Assembly (NCBI GenBank): GCA_013397075.1
Contig: VWZS01000496.1
Coordinates: forward strand, 1,426,001 to 1,490,000
Source of the DNA: Rhabdornis inornatus
Lineage: Eukaryota > Chordata > Aves > Passeriformes > Rhabdornithidae
Length of the DNA stretch: 64,000 nt
Direction: 5' to 3'
The position numbers were made by a program, and so were the translations under genes. Below the pieces are notes generated by a model. It made no database searches. It saw nothing but the letters and a program-made list of their open reading frames with translations, and had not been told where the DNA came from. This document shows positions 1 through 13,470 of the stretch, piece after piece (the stretch's first letter is position 1; each line of letters starts with the position of its first letter).

Positions 1-333
1 TCTCTGTAGCAGGGAAAGCAGAGAGGGAGGTGCCAATCTCTTCTCCCTGGTGTCCAGTGACAGCACATGTGGCAATGGCTCAGAGCTGCACCAGGAAAGG
101 TTTAGGCTGGACAATAGGAAGCCTTTCTATACTGAGAGGCTGACCAAACTCTGGAACAGCCTTCTTAGAGGGGTGGCTGATGCCCCAGACCTGTTTGTGC
201 TTAAGAGACATTTGGACAAAATCTTTAGCAACATGCTTTACCCTCAGATCAGCCCTGAATTGGTCAAGCAGTGGAACATGGCCATTTTAGGTCTCTTCCA
301 ACTGAAATATTCTTTTTTGATCTATACTATTGA
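1..333 (+). mobile_element. CR1 LINE 3' end fragment
   Basis: The segment matches the remembered 3' region of avian CR1 non-LTR retrotransposons. In order it shows a 'ggtgccaatctcttctccct' type block, a 'gtgacagcacatgtggcaatgg' type block, 'caccaggaaaggtttaggct' followed by 'ggacaataggaagc', a stretch around 'ctggaacagccttcttagag', and a terminal 'ttaggtctcttccaactgaa' at about 286-306. It then runs into a degenerate ATTCTATT-like tail. The element begins before the window, so only the end of ORF2 or the 3' UTR is present. An open frame at 50-349 lies inside it and is not treated as a gene. The tail type points to a subfamily with an ATTCTATT rather than an ATTCTATGAT repeat; the subfamily name is not certain. 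Confidence 0.85.
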
Positions 334-3300
334 ATGTTTCATGCAGTAGGCATACATAAGAAGAGAAAATCCTCTTCTCAATAATTTTCCAAGGATGGAA
401 AAAAAAAAGGCCTTTTGTGCTCACATCCCTTTGCCCTGGCTATGTCCCCACAGCAAGGGATGATGCACAACTTCCCAGTCACCATCTGATTCCACTTTCC
501 ATGTCTTAGTCCATGTCAGGGCTGACTTAAAGAGGCTTAAGTGCGGGATTTACCAAGCACATCCACCTAGAACATTGCAGGATACTTTGTGTTATCTAAC
601 ACATGTCCTTCTGAAGAGAAGCCAGCCTACCCCATTGGAAATTCCCATGCCTGAAATGACAGTAATTCCCTGTGTTTGAGCACTCCAGATCTGCTCCAAT
701 AGAATCCAGTATCCAGTTCACCTCCAGAAGTTTGACTGATCTTGCCTACCTAGGATGTATTCTGCATATTACTGAGCACAATTTATCAGCTGGTTTATTA
801 ACAGTGCACCTTGTTTCGAGAAAGAGTGAGAGAATGAGCACTCATAGGCAACAGATGCAACACTCTCCAAAGAGATTTAAAGCACATGAAGTAGATGCAC
901 ATAGCTGTGCACATCAGTTATAGTCCTCATCAATCAGACCCACAGCCAAGATTGCCATCCACATGGCATCATCTATACAAATTTCCTTTAGGAAAAGAAA
1001 AATCCGTGGTCTTTACTGAAGACAATGTGTGTTCTTGTCTTTAAATTGAACTTAACATAAGCATCTCAGATATGTTTCAGTTATGAGAGTAAAAAATGCA
1101 CAGAAATAAAAGTGGCCAAGGATCAGGTAAAATACCTTATTTCCCCATCAAATACTTCACAGTGGTCACATTGATTGAGCAGCCAAGGTGTTAATTTCAA
1201 GACAATATATATTTAGTTTAAAATTTACTTATATATAGAAGATATGTACCACATATCTGCTGAAAGAAAACACAATAGATTTGCTCTATGTGAATAAATG
1301 TGAATAAATTACTTAAAATACTTGACCTCAGTGTGCTAGATATTTTTTAATCTGCAAGGGTTTTTTACCCTTGCCTTCAGCCACAAGGTCAATGTTTGTT
1401 TTTTTTTCATAAAGCAGAAAATGCATAGGTAAAGGTAACTTTGAAGTATATATGCAGTGAAATATTTAGCCAAACACTGTGCTAGATTGCTTATGGGTAG
1501 AAAATAATACAAAAATATAAAATATCCCCAAAGAGAAATTTCAATGTGCTGCAAAAATATGTTGGCCTCATTCTTTTGCTTTCTCTTTCACTATTTGGAT
1601 TTCTATCACACCCTTAAAATATTTAGAAGTTCTTCCCTGAAGGACTTTCTGGTCTCTCTAACTTTCATAAGTCCTGAAAATTTGGAGCTTTCTCCTGCTA
1701 TTTAACAGCATCATGTAATAAAGCATATGTGTTTCAGCTGCCACTGGTAGTTACATCAGGCTCTGTGTGACTCATGCATTATGTTCATGCTTTTTATTTA
1801 TTCTAAAAGGACATTCACAGAGTTGGAAGGAAGCAATTTCACTTATCTTCATTCCCTCTAGGTACTAACCTTGTAGGTAAAAAAATCACTTCTCTAACAG
1901 AGACAAGGATCAGTTTGAAGCTGAAATTTACAGCATATAAAACTGATGAAAATCTACAGAGAGAGATTGCTCAGTGGCAGTGTTGCAGGGCCCCATCATA
2001 ATATCAGCTGGAGTCAACACTGCAAGCAGATCCAGTTTCAACAGCAGCTTTCAATATTGTTTTCTAGCACTGAACGTTGTTGTTGCCATGTATTGACAAA
2101 AAGATGAAGTTCAACAGCACAACTTTGCAGAACAAAGCAGAGAAATGCACAAGATGTTTTTTATGTGGATTTTTTAGAATCCTATCATTTTCAGTAGAGT
2201 GGAACCACTAAAAAGGATAGTTCATCACAGTTGTAGAAGTGTTGCATGATTTTTTGCTAAATAACTCCACAACTCAGTTAATTTTCTGTGTAAAATTGAA
2301 CCCCCTGTTCAGCCTTTATTTGCTTGGGTTTTTTTAAAAAATGTGAAGTTCCTGTTCTGTATGTGTCATGTGTAACTCCCCTCAAATCAAAGGGAATTAT
2401 CTGTGCTCTGCAGGAAGATAAATTGACCATGAGCCTTTCAAACCACAAAACTAGGGAAAGGAAAAGTAATAGCCCATGCTTAAGATTATATCTGCAGTTG
2501 TGCAAAATGCTCTGTGAATTCCATCTCATATTATAGTACTATTTTAATAAAGATGGATGTCTTGCAGAAAATTCCACTCAGACAATCATCATGGCATTCA
2601 GAGATCAGAAGAACAATCTCCATTCAATACCACTGGGAAAATAGACCCCCAGTAACTCTCTTTGACTGCAGTTTAAATACTCAGAAGTTGGCTGGAATGG
2701 GAGTCCTCCTTCTCTGACTCTTAATGATCAATGTGTGCCAAAGTTCCCACCTGGGCTGTAGCTATTAGCTCTCTCCCCATGAAAACCAGGGAGCAGGAGG
2801 TGATTGATAGATGCTCAGACAAAGTGTCAGCTGGAAGAACATGGAGTTTTGCAGCTCACAAGTCGGGAGGGCACCTGAAAGAGCACCCTGGAGACTACCA
2901 CAGCACCATTTCTGTGTCATGCAGGTCCTCAGAGAGAAGCTGAACTGATCTCTAACAGTTCTTAATCCCAGAAATGCCTGCCTTTGCCTGACACTTCCAT
3001 GCTAGACCAGCAAGTCTGGCATGACCAGCCTCAGCTGGTCGGGCCCTGTGTGTAAACACAAGTTTCAATCTGTATAGGCAGGTGTTAGAGACCTGAGATG
3101 GGGAGGTGTGTGGGACTTCATGGCACAGAACTCAAGCTGTTGGGCTTTGTTATATAAGGACCTGTGTCCCAGAAGGGATCTGAGGTTTGACATATCCTCA
3201 GCAAATTCACACACAGCCAGTACTGAGATCAGTACCAAAGGCAACAGCTGTGGGCATGTTCCCTTGGAAACCTCTCTACAAAAGCTTACCTTTACCAAAG

Positions 3301-5030
3301 AGCTCCAAACAGCCAATTTACTCAAATTTGTCACATGGACTGACAAATTTGGGATCAAGAATCTTCTTACCCTGAGGAAATCCAAGCCCATTTTTTGACA
3401 GAAAGAGGCAAACTCCCAGGTGGTTGCCTGGGCTGGGTGGCAGGATAGTCACTGTTGGCTCTCCTACTGAAGAAAAACCATTGTTTTCTCTGGTGTGCAA
3501 AAGTCAAAGCATCAGCAGGAGGGCAAGCTAAAGGGAATTGGGCTGCACAGACTCATGGCTTTGGTACTCAGCTGGAAAGATGGAACTGGGCTCTTCTCCC
3601 AGGACTATTCCCATTTACAGCTCTAAAATGTAGCCAGCATTGCAGAGCAACTGGAAAACCACCAAAAGAACAAAGATCAAGGGCAAGAGGACAAAATATA
3701 CGGTGTTTCTCTTCCACGTTATGTTCCTGCCACTGTATTATAGAAACAATTATTCCCACTTAGTCTTCTCTTGGTTTGGTGAGAGCTGCCTTACATTTGG
3801 GGTACTTTAAAAGCACCATCAATGAAGGAGGCAGAGGTCTTCAGCCCTAATGGTTAAACAGGAGTGGGAAGATGAGCATGGGTTCATGAACATGATCACT
3901 TGTCTCTGTGAATTCAAATTACGTTTGGAGATATAAGAAACTGTACACGTGTTCCATTTCCCAGGCACATATTCAAATGTGCATGCAAATACCTGCATTC
4001 TTAGGTGACAACAACATTTACCAGCCTGAGTGGGTCTTACAAAAGGTAGTTCTTGCTCAATTACATACCTATAGTTGCAAGATGAGCTGCAGTTTTGAGT
4101 AGATAAAAGCTACACATCCTCTTGAATCAGAAGTCTGAACTCCCACAAGAAGGAGAAAAGAAACACCACCCCAGCTTTTGCATTTTGTTGACAAGCCTTT
4201 AATCCTTTGGAGATGTCTGACTATTAATCAATCATGCAGGAGAGAAGGGTACTCCAAATCCCCCTACTATATCTCTGCTCCTACTAAACTGTAACACCTG
4301 CTGGGTTAATGCAAAGAAAATTACTTTCTGCAATGTGGTGTCTACCTATGAGTAAATCAGGCAGAAAATAATTTTGTTCACGTACGCCAAGCATGCCTTC
4401 AGTCACCATCAGGAATGTTCAAGATACACTTGAAAAGTAGTTGATTTTCTGTAATCTGTACCCCATTTATTGTTACTTTCTCTAGATGAAATAAATTCTG
4501 CAGTTGCCTGCATTATGAATTTCTGCTGTGCCACAAAATTGACATGGAAGAGAGCCATTTACAAAGCCCTGCAATTGTCCATCATTCATGCACCCGTACT
4601 TAAAGAGATCTGCTGCAATGCACTTCCTTTGTAGATCTAAATCCACTGCATATGCAATGCAGAGGGTTGTGACATGCTGCAGACTTCTCTAATTTCTGGT
4701 GTATTTTGACAGGTATGGTCAATAGGACATCCTCTAAGTAGTGAACTCTGAATTCTGGTTTCAGGCCAGCACCTATATATGTGAAGAGATGATTTACTAT
4801 TCTTCACCCTTCAACATGACCCTTGTTGATTCCAGTCAATGAACTTAAGGGATTTGGTAGGCAGAAACTTACCTGCTAGGGAAGCTTGTTCTTTCAGACA
4901 AACACTGTGTTGAAGATCACTGGATTATGTCAGGTATTTTCTCCATTTAAAAAAATACTACAGTAAACTATGGACATATGGATATAAACCAATCTGAAGT
5001 GAATAGATTGCAGACAAAATTCTTTTCTCA
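334..5030. other. Non-coding stretch, no gene recognised
   Basis: About 4.7 kb of AT-rich, CpG-poor sequence. Open frames do not exceed 108 codons, several occur on both strands of the same DNA (3065-3398), and none resembles a known protein. A small perfect inverted repeat (gaccagc, 4-base loop, gctggtc) sits at 3023-3040. No CR1 tail, tRNA or microsatellite of note was seen. It is most simply intergenic or intronic DNA. Confidence 0.6.
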
Positions 5031-5107
5031 TCTGGAGTAGATTCATTGGCTTCAGTGGAACTATTCTGGATTTACAGTGATGTAATTTGGAACAACATCT
5101 GGCTTCA
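5031..5107. repeat. Ancient palindromic amniote repeat, copy A
   Basis: The stretch 'attcattggcttcagtggaa' at 5041-5060, followed by 'ctattctggatttacagtga' and then 'acatctggcttcag', follows a pattern common in sauropsid DNA: a core like CATTGACTTCAATGG flanked by 'ctggatttacac' and 'atctggc'. Four other places in the window share parts of this pattern (near 27850, 31810, 43950 and 59780). The copy is diverged, so the family assignment rests on pattern memory, not alignment. A database name is not given because I am not sure of it. Confidence 0.4.
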
Positions 5108-5119
5108 GATATATAAGAA

Positions 5120-6700
5120 GGGCTCATTGTAGTGGTTTATATCACTGACTACTTATTGCATAGTTTTTCTACACTTTTCTTAGCTCTTACTAGCTACACA
5201 TTACTCGTGGTTTTACATCTTTCTCTTGTATTTAATATAAAAATCTGTAAAAGCTTTGTAGGATGAGGAAAGAATACATTTCCTGCAGGTCCCCAGTGTG
5301 TGGCATCTCTCATCATTTAGTTAAAAACACAGTCTACAATTATTTTAACTTTTTATTTTGATATTGCATTATAGAAGGCAGATAAATGAAAAGCTTTTTT
5401 TGTGTTTGCTCTTCACAGAGTCATTCAGCAAGCCAGTGGCATTTACCTGGAGAACACCTTAGAATTTGTGTGGGTTTTCCCATAGTCTCCTCTGTTCTTT
5501 AGCCAATAATATGATGTGTTGACAAGGATCCATTCGAGTCACCTTAGCGCAGGTTTTTTGTTATTCCATCATGGACAAATAAGTCCAGGGCAGAACCTGT
5601 CTCCTCTCAAACCTGTGGCCAAACTGCCTCCCTTTATCCAATATAATATGCACTCAGTGTCACTGCAGGGTAAAAGGGAGGGGTAGGATGAAAGGCACTC
5701 TTTGCCTGTCACCCTGTGGATATCTTCAGTATGTCCATTTTGCGTTGCAAGGCTTCAGCATCATTTGGGTGCACACTGGCCATGAGCTCTGAGCACACTC
5801 TTCTCTACCATCAGAATTTGCTAATGTGATGTTTTGAATTTTAATAGAAGAGTGTTTAGTAAAACTACAAGACAATGGGGAATAAATATGCAAACGTGCC
5901 AAATACCATTTAGAAATCAACATTTGCTGTTTTACCACACGTGCAGCTGTGGTTTTCTGTTATGCAAAACTATAGCATCTGAGCCTTTAATGGCAAAGCT
6001 GTACTTTGCAAATGTGTTCAGAAATTCACACATGTTTCTGCTTAATCTTATGACACTTGTTTTTCCAGCTTGAAAATTTAATTCAAATATCGTACTTTAC
6101 TTAATTAATGGTAGATATGTAAAAAATATATTGTTTTAAACCAAGTTGCTACAAGGTCAGCTGTGGTAGTCAAAAGCAATATTTGCATCATTTGCATTTC
6201 TTTGAACTCCTAATTATGTGGCACATGCTTCAGTAAAAACTAATATTACAGTTGACTTTATTTACTCTACTTCATTACATCTGGCTTCCTTTTAGATATT
6301 TTTTTCCCAAATCTACTCACAGAGAATATATAAATTATATACCATTATCTTTTTTTTAAAAGGCAGCTCCATCCATCATAATGGATTACAAATTTATCAC
6401 CTTGAATCAATTTCTGTTCACAAGTTCAAAAGGAAATATAAGTGCTTGAGGGCCCAGAAATATTTATTGTACATATGGATATTATTAAAGTTTATTGAAA
6501 TCCTTCACCAATGAGAATTGTTTCTGTTTTGTTTTGCAACACGTACGGCACTAATGCTAAAAAGCCAATGCCTTTATTGTCTAAAAACTAAATTGGCAAT
6601 GCAGCATTGAATTTGAGGACTACTGATTCTGACTAGATGTACTAACATATTTATGCAAGCATTCATTTAATTAAGACATGACAACCCTCAGCTTGCCTAA
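5120..6700. other. Non-coding stretch, no gene recognised
   Basis: AT-rich sequence with no open frame above 79 codons and no recognisable mobile-element end. The part from about 6060 to 6700 is especially AT-rich with several TTAATTAA-like strings. Nothing supports a gene. Confidence 0.5.
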
Positions 6701-6709
6701 TTTGTGAAA

Positions 6710-7060
6710 AATTGTTTCGACGTAGTTTCTTGTATAACATTTTCCCACGATGACGTCTATTTTCGAGTAAAAAATACTTCTGCTAGCGACATCGACAGTA
6801 ATTCACTCAGACTCTTTTCCTTGTAATAGAGCAGAGAGAAAATGGAAACTTAAGATTCATGAGAGCCTTGTTTTAAGACTCAGTGACAAGACTACATCTG
6901 GTATCAATACGGTTCTTTGGGATCCTGACCACATCTTTCATAAAGTGGTAAGTTCCGCCGAAAGGACACATCTTGCTGGCTGCTAACTACAACCTCCAAA
7001 ACGCCGAGCCCAAGCAGGGGAGGAGTGCAGTAATGCTCTGCTGGAGGCAGAAAACGAAAC
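6710..7060. promoter_or_regulatory. Candidate conserved non-coding/enhancer element
   Basis: Seven CpG dinucleotides fall between 6718 and 6794, and six more between 6910 and 7055, inside sequence that is otherwise AT-rich and strongly CpG-depleted. A cAMP-response-element-like TGACGTCT lies at 6751-6758, and just downstream (7060-7115) are several ATTA/TAAT homeodomain-type sites. There is no long open frame, so coding is unlikely. CpGs kept in AT-rich DNA suggest either selection or an unmethylated regulatory state. This is inference from composition; conservation was not tested. Confidence 0.3.
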
Positions 7061-9900
7061 TACAATTCTAATTACATTTTTATTAATGGTGTTAATGGGA
7101 AGTTGAGCTCTTAATGTCCATAGTAAGACATGCTTTCTTTGAAACTGTATAGCACCCTGTCAGGAGTTAACATGAGAGGTTTGTTGGTTGTAGTTTTTTT
7201 CCCCCTCCTTTTGGACTAATTTCTTGCTATACTAAATTAATTAGGCCCTTGGAAATATTTCCCTTTCTAAGAAAAAGATTTGCAGCCTCAGAAGGAAAAA
7301 AGCAGCTGAGTTGTTGTGGACAGAGAGACATACAGCATAGGGCAATCAGACGTGATGTTTGGTGGGTGAGGAAATCACCAATGGAGCTGTGCAGCAGCCG
7401 CCCAGGTGCAGGTTTCACTGCTTCAGATATAACATTTGTTTTTGTTAAACAGCATGACTTATTGGTGTCTAATGAGTTGCCACTGGGACTTTAGGCAGTT
7501 TTGTGTTTTTCTTTCTAATCTAAAGAAACCTAGGGAGTGTCTTCTGCAAGGAGTCATGTATTACAGGAAAAAGATTAATATTTCATTATTCCAAGTGTGT
7601 GGAAGTGGTGTTCTATCAGGGCTACCTGTGAAAGAATTTTACTTGAAAGCACAGATGCCTCAAAATGAGGAACAGATCTGTATGACTAATGAAGATTAAG
7701 ATGAGATTTCACACAGTCTTACCAGTGACTTTAGCTATTTCCACATTAAAGAGTCAATATGATGCTAGCTTTCTAAAAAAATTTTCTTCTCAAATATATA
7801 TACTAAAAAAAAGAGGTTTGCTTTATTCCAAGGAACTTTAGACAGATGAATCCAATGTATGGGCTGTATAATGATATTTAATTCGGGACTTTTAAGTTCC
7901 AGTGAAAATGTTTCATGTGGCTTTCTTAGCAAGAGCAGACATAAATCTGGTTTAACTGGCCAGAGCAGATTTTTTCATCTGAAATCATCTTTTACTTCCA
8001 TAAAGTTGAAATCCTAACTCCTGCTCCATTTGTCCAGGATACTAGGATGTGACCATAAAGATATTTCCATGTATGGATTGGTAGCTGTTAGAATGTCCCC
8101 ACACCTTTGGCACTTCAATTAAGATAGACGAGCTGATGGTTCATTGTCTGTGATGCTGGGGCATATCAGCTTTTCTCAGTGGAAGGGCTGAGGAAATTAC
8201 TGGTTACACAAAAGTTTCCTTTCCTCTCATCATAAGATTGCAGCCTGCTTTGTTTTACATTTGGTTTGTGCTGTAAAACTTACCTAAAATAACTGCATCT
8301 GAGTATGGAAAATCCCTTATCATCACTCTTCAGCCCAGCTCCTGGTGTGATGGAGCCTGAGCAAAGAGTGCACCCAGACTGGTGTCTGGCTCTAGGAGAG
8401 GTCTTTCCACCAGAATAAAACTGCTCCTGAAAACACACCGTGCCCCTGTGAGGGGTGTCAGCAAACCTGAGAGGTTTGGTAATAAGTCAAGACATTGAGC
8501 CAATAGAACAATCCAGGACTTGATTTCATTTACAGATGCCTCTTTGCTATTTCTCACACTGTTTTATGTCTGTTGTTCTGCTGGGTTGCATACCCTACAA
8601 GTTTTAGTTCCATGGTTTTCCTGAATAGCTGAACATAAAAAAAAAAATCTTCTTATGGAGCTAGAGAGAAAGACTTCCACCAAGTAGTGCCTATGCCATA
8701 TTTAATTCAATCAGCATTAGGTATTCAGTCAACATATGGATGATTTCAGGGCTTTAGTGATGCTTTAAGGAAACATCAAACAAAAGTGTGAATGTCTATG
8801 TATACCACAATTCATATGACAAGAACCACTGATGTTCAAAGTTTGCAGTTTGGTCCAAAAAGCTGTATCTGTGTAGCATTTTCAGATTTATTAAATAAAT
8901 CAAATGCTACTTAGGAATGGGGTCTCCTGTAGCTCCTCTGTAAACACACATAAAGCCATGATAAATTTTCACATATTGTGAATGAAATCTGGTTTGTACA
9001 AGGCAACAGTTCTGAAATTCAGCAGTTCTAGTGAACAGGGTATCACTCATTAATAATATATGTTACGCATCTGGAATGTTTATAGTGTTTATATATCAAA
9101 GGAGAGGAAATTATTGTTATAATAAGGGGTGAAAGTAATACGATTATTAATTTTATCCCAAGTTTCCACTAGCTGTTTTTTAATTGCTGCCAACCGAGTT
9201 CAAAGTGTTAAAGGAAACATTTTCTTCTATGGCATTTTTTTCCTTAGATTTCTCATGCATACTCTTTCCTGTGAAACTCTGCTTAGTAAATATTAATTTA
9301 CCCTCAATTACTAATGACAAGTGAAAGAAACCCTTGCATTCATCAGGGCCACAGCCTTAGGACATACGTTTGTCCTTCAAAGCATTCAACCATTCAACAA
9401 TTAGAACTAATAGCTACTCCAGGCTATCAGGGCTGAAACACACAACACTCCCCCAGTGCCCAGCTCTTGGAGCAGGCACTCATGGTGGTCTCACAACCTA
9501 TTGACTTCATCAGAGAAAGCTGGAAAAGTGATTTGGGAAGTGGACACATTAGACACGGAGTGATTGCCTAAAATGTGAGAACACTTACGGGTTGGAGAGG
9601 GGAACTAGTCAATTAGCTCACTAATAAACCTTAGCTATGTAAAAGGGCCCTCACTTCTTACATGAACACAGCTTGGAAGGCTGAGGGTTTTGCTAAACAA
9701 CAGAAGAACAGATACATAAATAAATAGAAAATGCTAAACCAGGAGCATAAAGGAATGATTGATATTGACACTCTGGTATGTTCCTTTACAACACCTCAGA
9801 AGTGCAGCTTCAACCCTTAAGCCTTCTTTGCTGGGAGCTTCATCTTTAATCTCCCCAGCCTCTGCAGAATCAGCTGAGGCTCTGTGCTTGGATGTGGCTG
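7061..9900. other. Non-coding stretch, no gene recognised
   Basis: No open frame exceeds 87 codons. The interval 9040-9330 is AT-rich with several TTAAT/ATTAAT strings and the isolated CpG words 'gttacgcatc', 'atacgatt' and 'aaccgagt', giving it the look of a conserved non-coding element. Otherwise nothing is recognised. Confidence 0.45.
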
Positions 9901-9906
9901 CAAATG

Positions 9907-9928
9907 CCCCCCCCCACACACACACACA
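9907..9928 (+). repeat. C-tract followed by (CA)n microsatellite
   Basis: Nine consecutive C residues (9907-9915) run straight into about six CA/AC units ending at 9928. A simple repeat of this kind is likely to vary in length between individuals. Confidence 0.9.
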
Positions 9929-10406
9929 TTTCCAAGGGTGACCTTGGCTTCCTACTTCACTGCTCTCCCAATATAACATAGAAACTGGTTTGCTTAAACA
10001 GCTCTGATTGCTTTTCTTTACAAAAACATAACAGAGCATTTATTATATTCTATTTTCTGCTTTCATTATTTAACAATAGTGAAACTGTTGTTAAATGAAG
10101 AAATAATTTTATTGCAGTAAACAGAACAAAAGCATGTAATGAAACCATAATATTATTGGAAATAGCAACTTTGTGGCCGAATACAGTATGATAGAAGGCT
10201 TTCATGAGTACACAGATTTGTTCTTGAAAAGTGACTGGAAATGTTAATTGTATTCCCCTTCTTTGAATATTCATATATATTCAAGCTTACATATTTATTA
10301 ATGCCACATATTTCTTACATCTTACAACTCTAATTTGAGGGAGGCAAGAAGATATTGATATTTTGTATAATTTCTAATGGAGCAAAAACAAATTTAGGCA
10401 TTTGGG

Positions 10407-10455
10407 AAAAAAAAAACAAAAACAAAAACAAACTAAAAACCAAACAAAAACCCCC
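10407..10455 (+). repeat. A-rich (CAAAAA)n low-complexity tract
   Basis: A ten-A run is followed by repeated CAAAAA units, then CCAAAC-type words, ending in a short C run. Similar tracts recur at 10828-10905 and 39744-39845 on the same strand. Confidence 0.85.
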
Positions 10456-10827
10456 ATCAGATTAAAACCACAACTTAATTTATAAGAAATTATAAGAAAA
10501 TTTAAAGATGGCTAAGTAGCTGTGCTCTTTTTTGAAATGTCTTCCCAATAAACCTTCCAACACTTATAGATACCTGAACTGTAAATGGCTACACCCAAGA
10601 CTTAACTTAGTGCTCCCTGGACACCCCTCATCATTAACCACTGGCACCTCATGGTCACAAAGGACCTTCCATGGAGGTTCCAAGTCACACTAGGATACCA
10701 CTAGCAATGGAATCTAGTGGTTCTATTCACTGAATTAGAGCAAAGACAATGACAATGAATTCTTAATTATTTAAAAATTCAGTGTTGCTAACACCAGGAC
10801 CAGAACTAAAATCTTCTTCTCAGAAGT

Positions 10828-10905
10828 AAAAAAAAGCAACAACAAACCAGCTGGACAAAAACCAACCAAGCAACCAAACGAAAAACCCCAAACCACTAAA
10901 ACCCT
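10828..10905 (+). repeat. A-rich AACAA/CCAACCAA low-complexity tract
   Basis: After an A run the sequence continues with AACAAC, ACAAAAACC, AACCAAGC and AACCAAACG words and contains almost no T. It is a degenerate A-rich simple repeat. An open frame of 95 codons read from the opposite strand (10820-11107) is low-complexity and not a credible gene. Confidence 0.75.
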
Positions 10906-11109
10906 CTAACTCTATAATTTTTAGTGTAACATTAATATTAAACAACATGAATAATTTTTTCAGATTTATATTTTTTTTACTTCTGATATCCTGTGTATTA
11001 TGAATACCCCATATATTATGCATATTATAGATAAAAGAAATGAAAATATAAACAATAATTAAATAACACAGTGTTGATTGGCAAACTAGAGTTAATCTCA
11101 TGCACAAGG

Positions 11110-13420
11110 AAGGAACAAGGATATTTCTAGCACCTGATATTTTCTGACCTCTATAAAGTGGATATTTATAAAATGCTGCAAAATCAAATTACAGCATATT
11201 ACAACATAAAGCACTATGAACATCACTGTGTGTCAATTAAAAGCATGGAAATTAAAACTAATGTTAACAGCAGGCAATGATGTAAGAAAATATAAACAGC
11301 TAGTAGACATCCCCTGATTACTGCAGGATATATTTGAAGACAAAATTGGGATAAGATTCTTCTCAAAGAAAAAATATTCCTTGTTTTCCACAATGGTATT
11401 AATGGCTCTTTGCACAGCAAAATTTAAAGGAATGACATATGGGTGTGTGTGTAGGGGATTTTTTCAGTTTTGTAGAAGAGTTTCACCCTAAGTGAAGAAA
11501 AACTATAATAATAGAGTTTTAAGTAATCCCTCTTTGACGTTCAGTCTGGTCACTTTAATGAAATTTATGGCTCTTCTGCCAGTTTTGTAACACTCCATCA
11601 GTTGGGGGAATTAGATTTTGGGAATCAGGGAGCAGAAAAGCTGGGTAGTATCCAATTGCAGCATGTCAGGGAAAAATAGGCACAAAATAATGCAGAGAGA
11701 AATGTAGCAAAAGGAGCTGAATGAAAGCAAAGGAGGTAGAGAAGGATTTCTGCTAGGTCTTACCAATTAAAGGTTCTTTATAAGGCAGAAGGAGAAAAGA
11801 GCAGTGCAGCAGGTCTGAGAAAAAGCAGCAGAGTGTCAGGAGGATGGTTTGTGGGAAACAGCTGATAAAATACACCGTACCTCAAAGCCAATACAATGGG
11901 AAAGGGAAGTTAAGGAGAGAATTCAAGCATCATTAAATGAGCTTCCCAAATTTCTACACCATATGTTTTGAAACAAAACATGCTTAAATTTGCCAAGTAA
12001 AATTTTATTATTACTTGGCAGCTTTGTTTAGAAAGCAGTCATAAATCCTAAATATAGCTAAAGTTCTTGTTCCATTGAAATTATCTCATTTGTAAAATGG
12101 ATACATGCTTCCAATCAGTTTTGAAAGATTTTATATTAGATTCTTCTTTCCTTATCTTCCAATAAAATCTGAAAGAATTATTTTAGTCTGATCTAGTTTT
12201 AGGCTGTATTTTCTTAGACTGGGAAAAAATGAGCTGCAGTTCTTTTGTGAATTTTTTCTAAAAAAACATTGACAGTTGACCAAGTCACCCTGATTTATTC
12301 ATGTGAACTTATTCTGCAAGTAATTCTCCTCATAGCAGTGGCATCATTAAGTAAAATGGTTCTTGCTGTTGCTGTGTCCCAAGACATGGGAATGGTCTTT
12401 CAACTGTGCTGCTCTTGTCTTCAATCCCAATATCACTACAGTTTTAGGTCTTCTATTGAAGATGTGTTTTGTCTGGAAGAAAGGGAAATATGCTCCAGCT
12501 CTCCTAGACTAGGCATCTGTTGCTCAGCTTTGATGGCTTAGAGGGCTTTTTCCATTTTATTTCCTTAGAATCACATATTAAAGTACTTGTTGACTAAAGA
12601 ACTCTTTATGAGTGAAATGCAGAAGTCAAGTCAGGACTCAGAATATCTGAGGAATGGCACCCTCAGAGTACATTTAGATTAGCTGTGTGGACATAAAGAC
12701 ATAGTCTGTAAAATAAGTGCTAGGTTGTGAATTGTTATGCCTGCAATTCTCAGCTACTTACTGACAAGAATCATTGTGATCAATGAGGTAATATTAGACA
12801 GCTACAAATTTCTCTAATGTAATCAGGCCTTTAAAAATCTCAGGAGAAATTGTTCAGATTAATTGTGTATTCAGAATTAGACTAGCTGAAGTAGATCGTA
12901 TGGAAGGCATTCTGAGGAATATTTCTTTTGCAAGGTATATAAAGTTTAAACAGGGAACTGGGAGGTGGGAAAGGCTGTATATTTTTCTTCTCTCTTAAAT
13001 GCTATGAAGGGAATAATTTTCTTGTTTTTCCACAAGGAAATGTCCTGTTTAAAAAAAAAAATAGGTAGTTTTCCCCAAGCCTCAAGGAAGAAATGCAAAT
13101 GAGCTCCACATGCTCTCCAAAGTGTTCTGGAGTAATTTTGCAGGCACCGCTACAGGCATATAATTCCCAATATACACGGGCCAATAAAAATGGTACATTG
13201 TGCATTTCATGGTCCAGAATTCACAGGAAACCAGATAGGCAAAAAAAAGTCAACTTTTAGACACATGCATCTGGAACTTCAGACCACATTATGGCTAATG
13301 GCTTTATTGTGAAACGCTTCCTCTCACTGGGATCATTGTCAGCCAGGCTGTTTGTGTTGCTAAGCATATTGCAAACCCAGCAGCTTGATACATCTGGCAT
13401 TATGCTCTTCTCTATTTGCA
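11110..13420. other. Non-coding stretch, no gene recognised
   Basis: AT-rich sequence with open frames of at most 90 codons. A string at about 12083-12115 ending 'catttgtaaaatggatac' resembles the 3' part of MIR/L2-type elements, but the match is too short to call. A run of ten A lies at about 13052-13061. Confidence 0.45.
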
Positions 13421-13422
13421 TG

Positions 13423-13470
13423 AAGAAAAAAAAGGAAAAAAGAAAAAGAAAAAATGAGAGGAGAGGGGAA
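13423..13470 (+). repeat. Purine-rich tract
   Basis: About 48 bases are purine with one T, made of GAAAAA and GGAAAA words ending in GAGAGGAGAGGGGA. It is low complexity and could form a triplex. An open frame running across it (13291-13527) gives a Lys/Arg-rich artefact. Confidence 0.8.

Noticed and set aside
50..349. Open frame of 99 codons at the left edge
   Set aside because: It lies inside a CR1 3' end and matches the element's nucleotide pattern; there is no independent sign of coding.
12083..12115. MIR/L2-like 'catttgtaaaatgg' word
   Set aside because: The match is too short, with no supporting core or tRNA-like region nearby.
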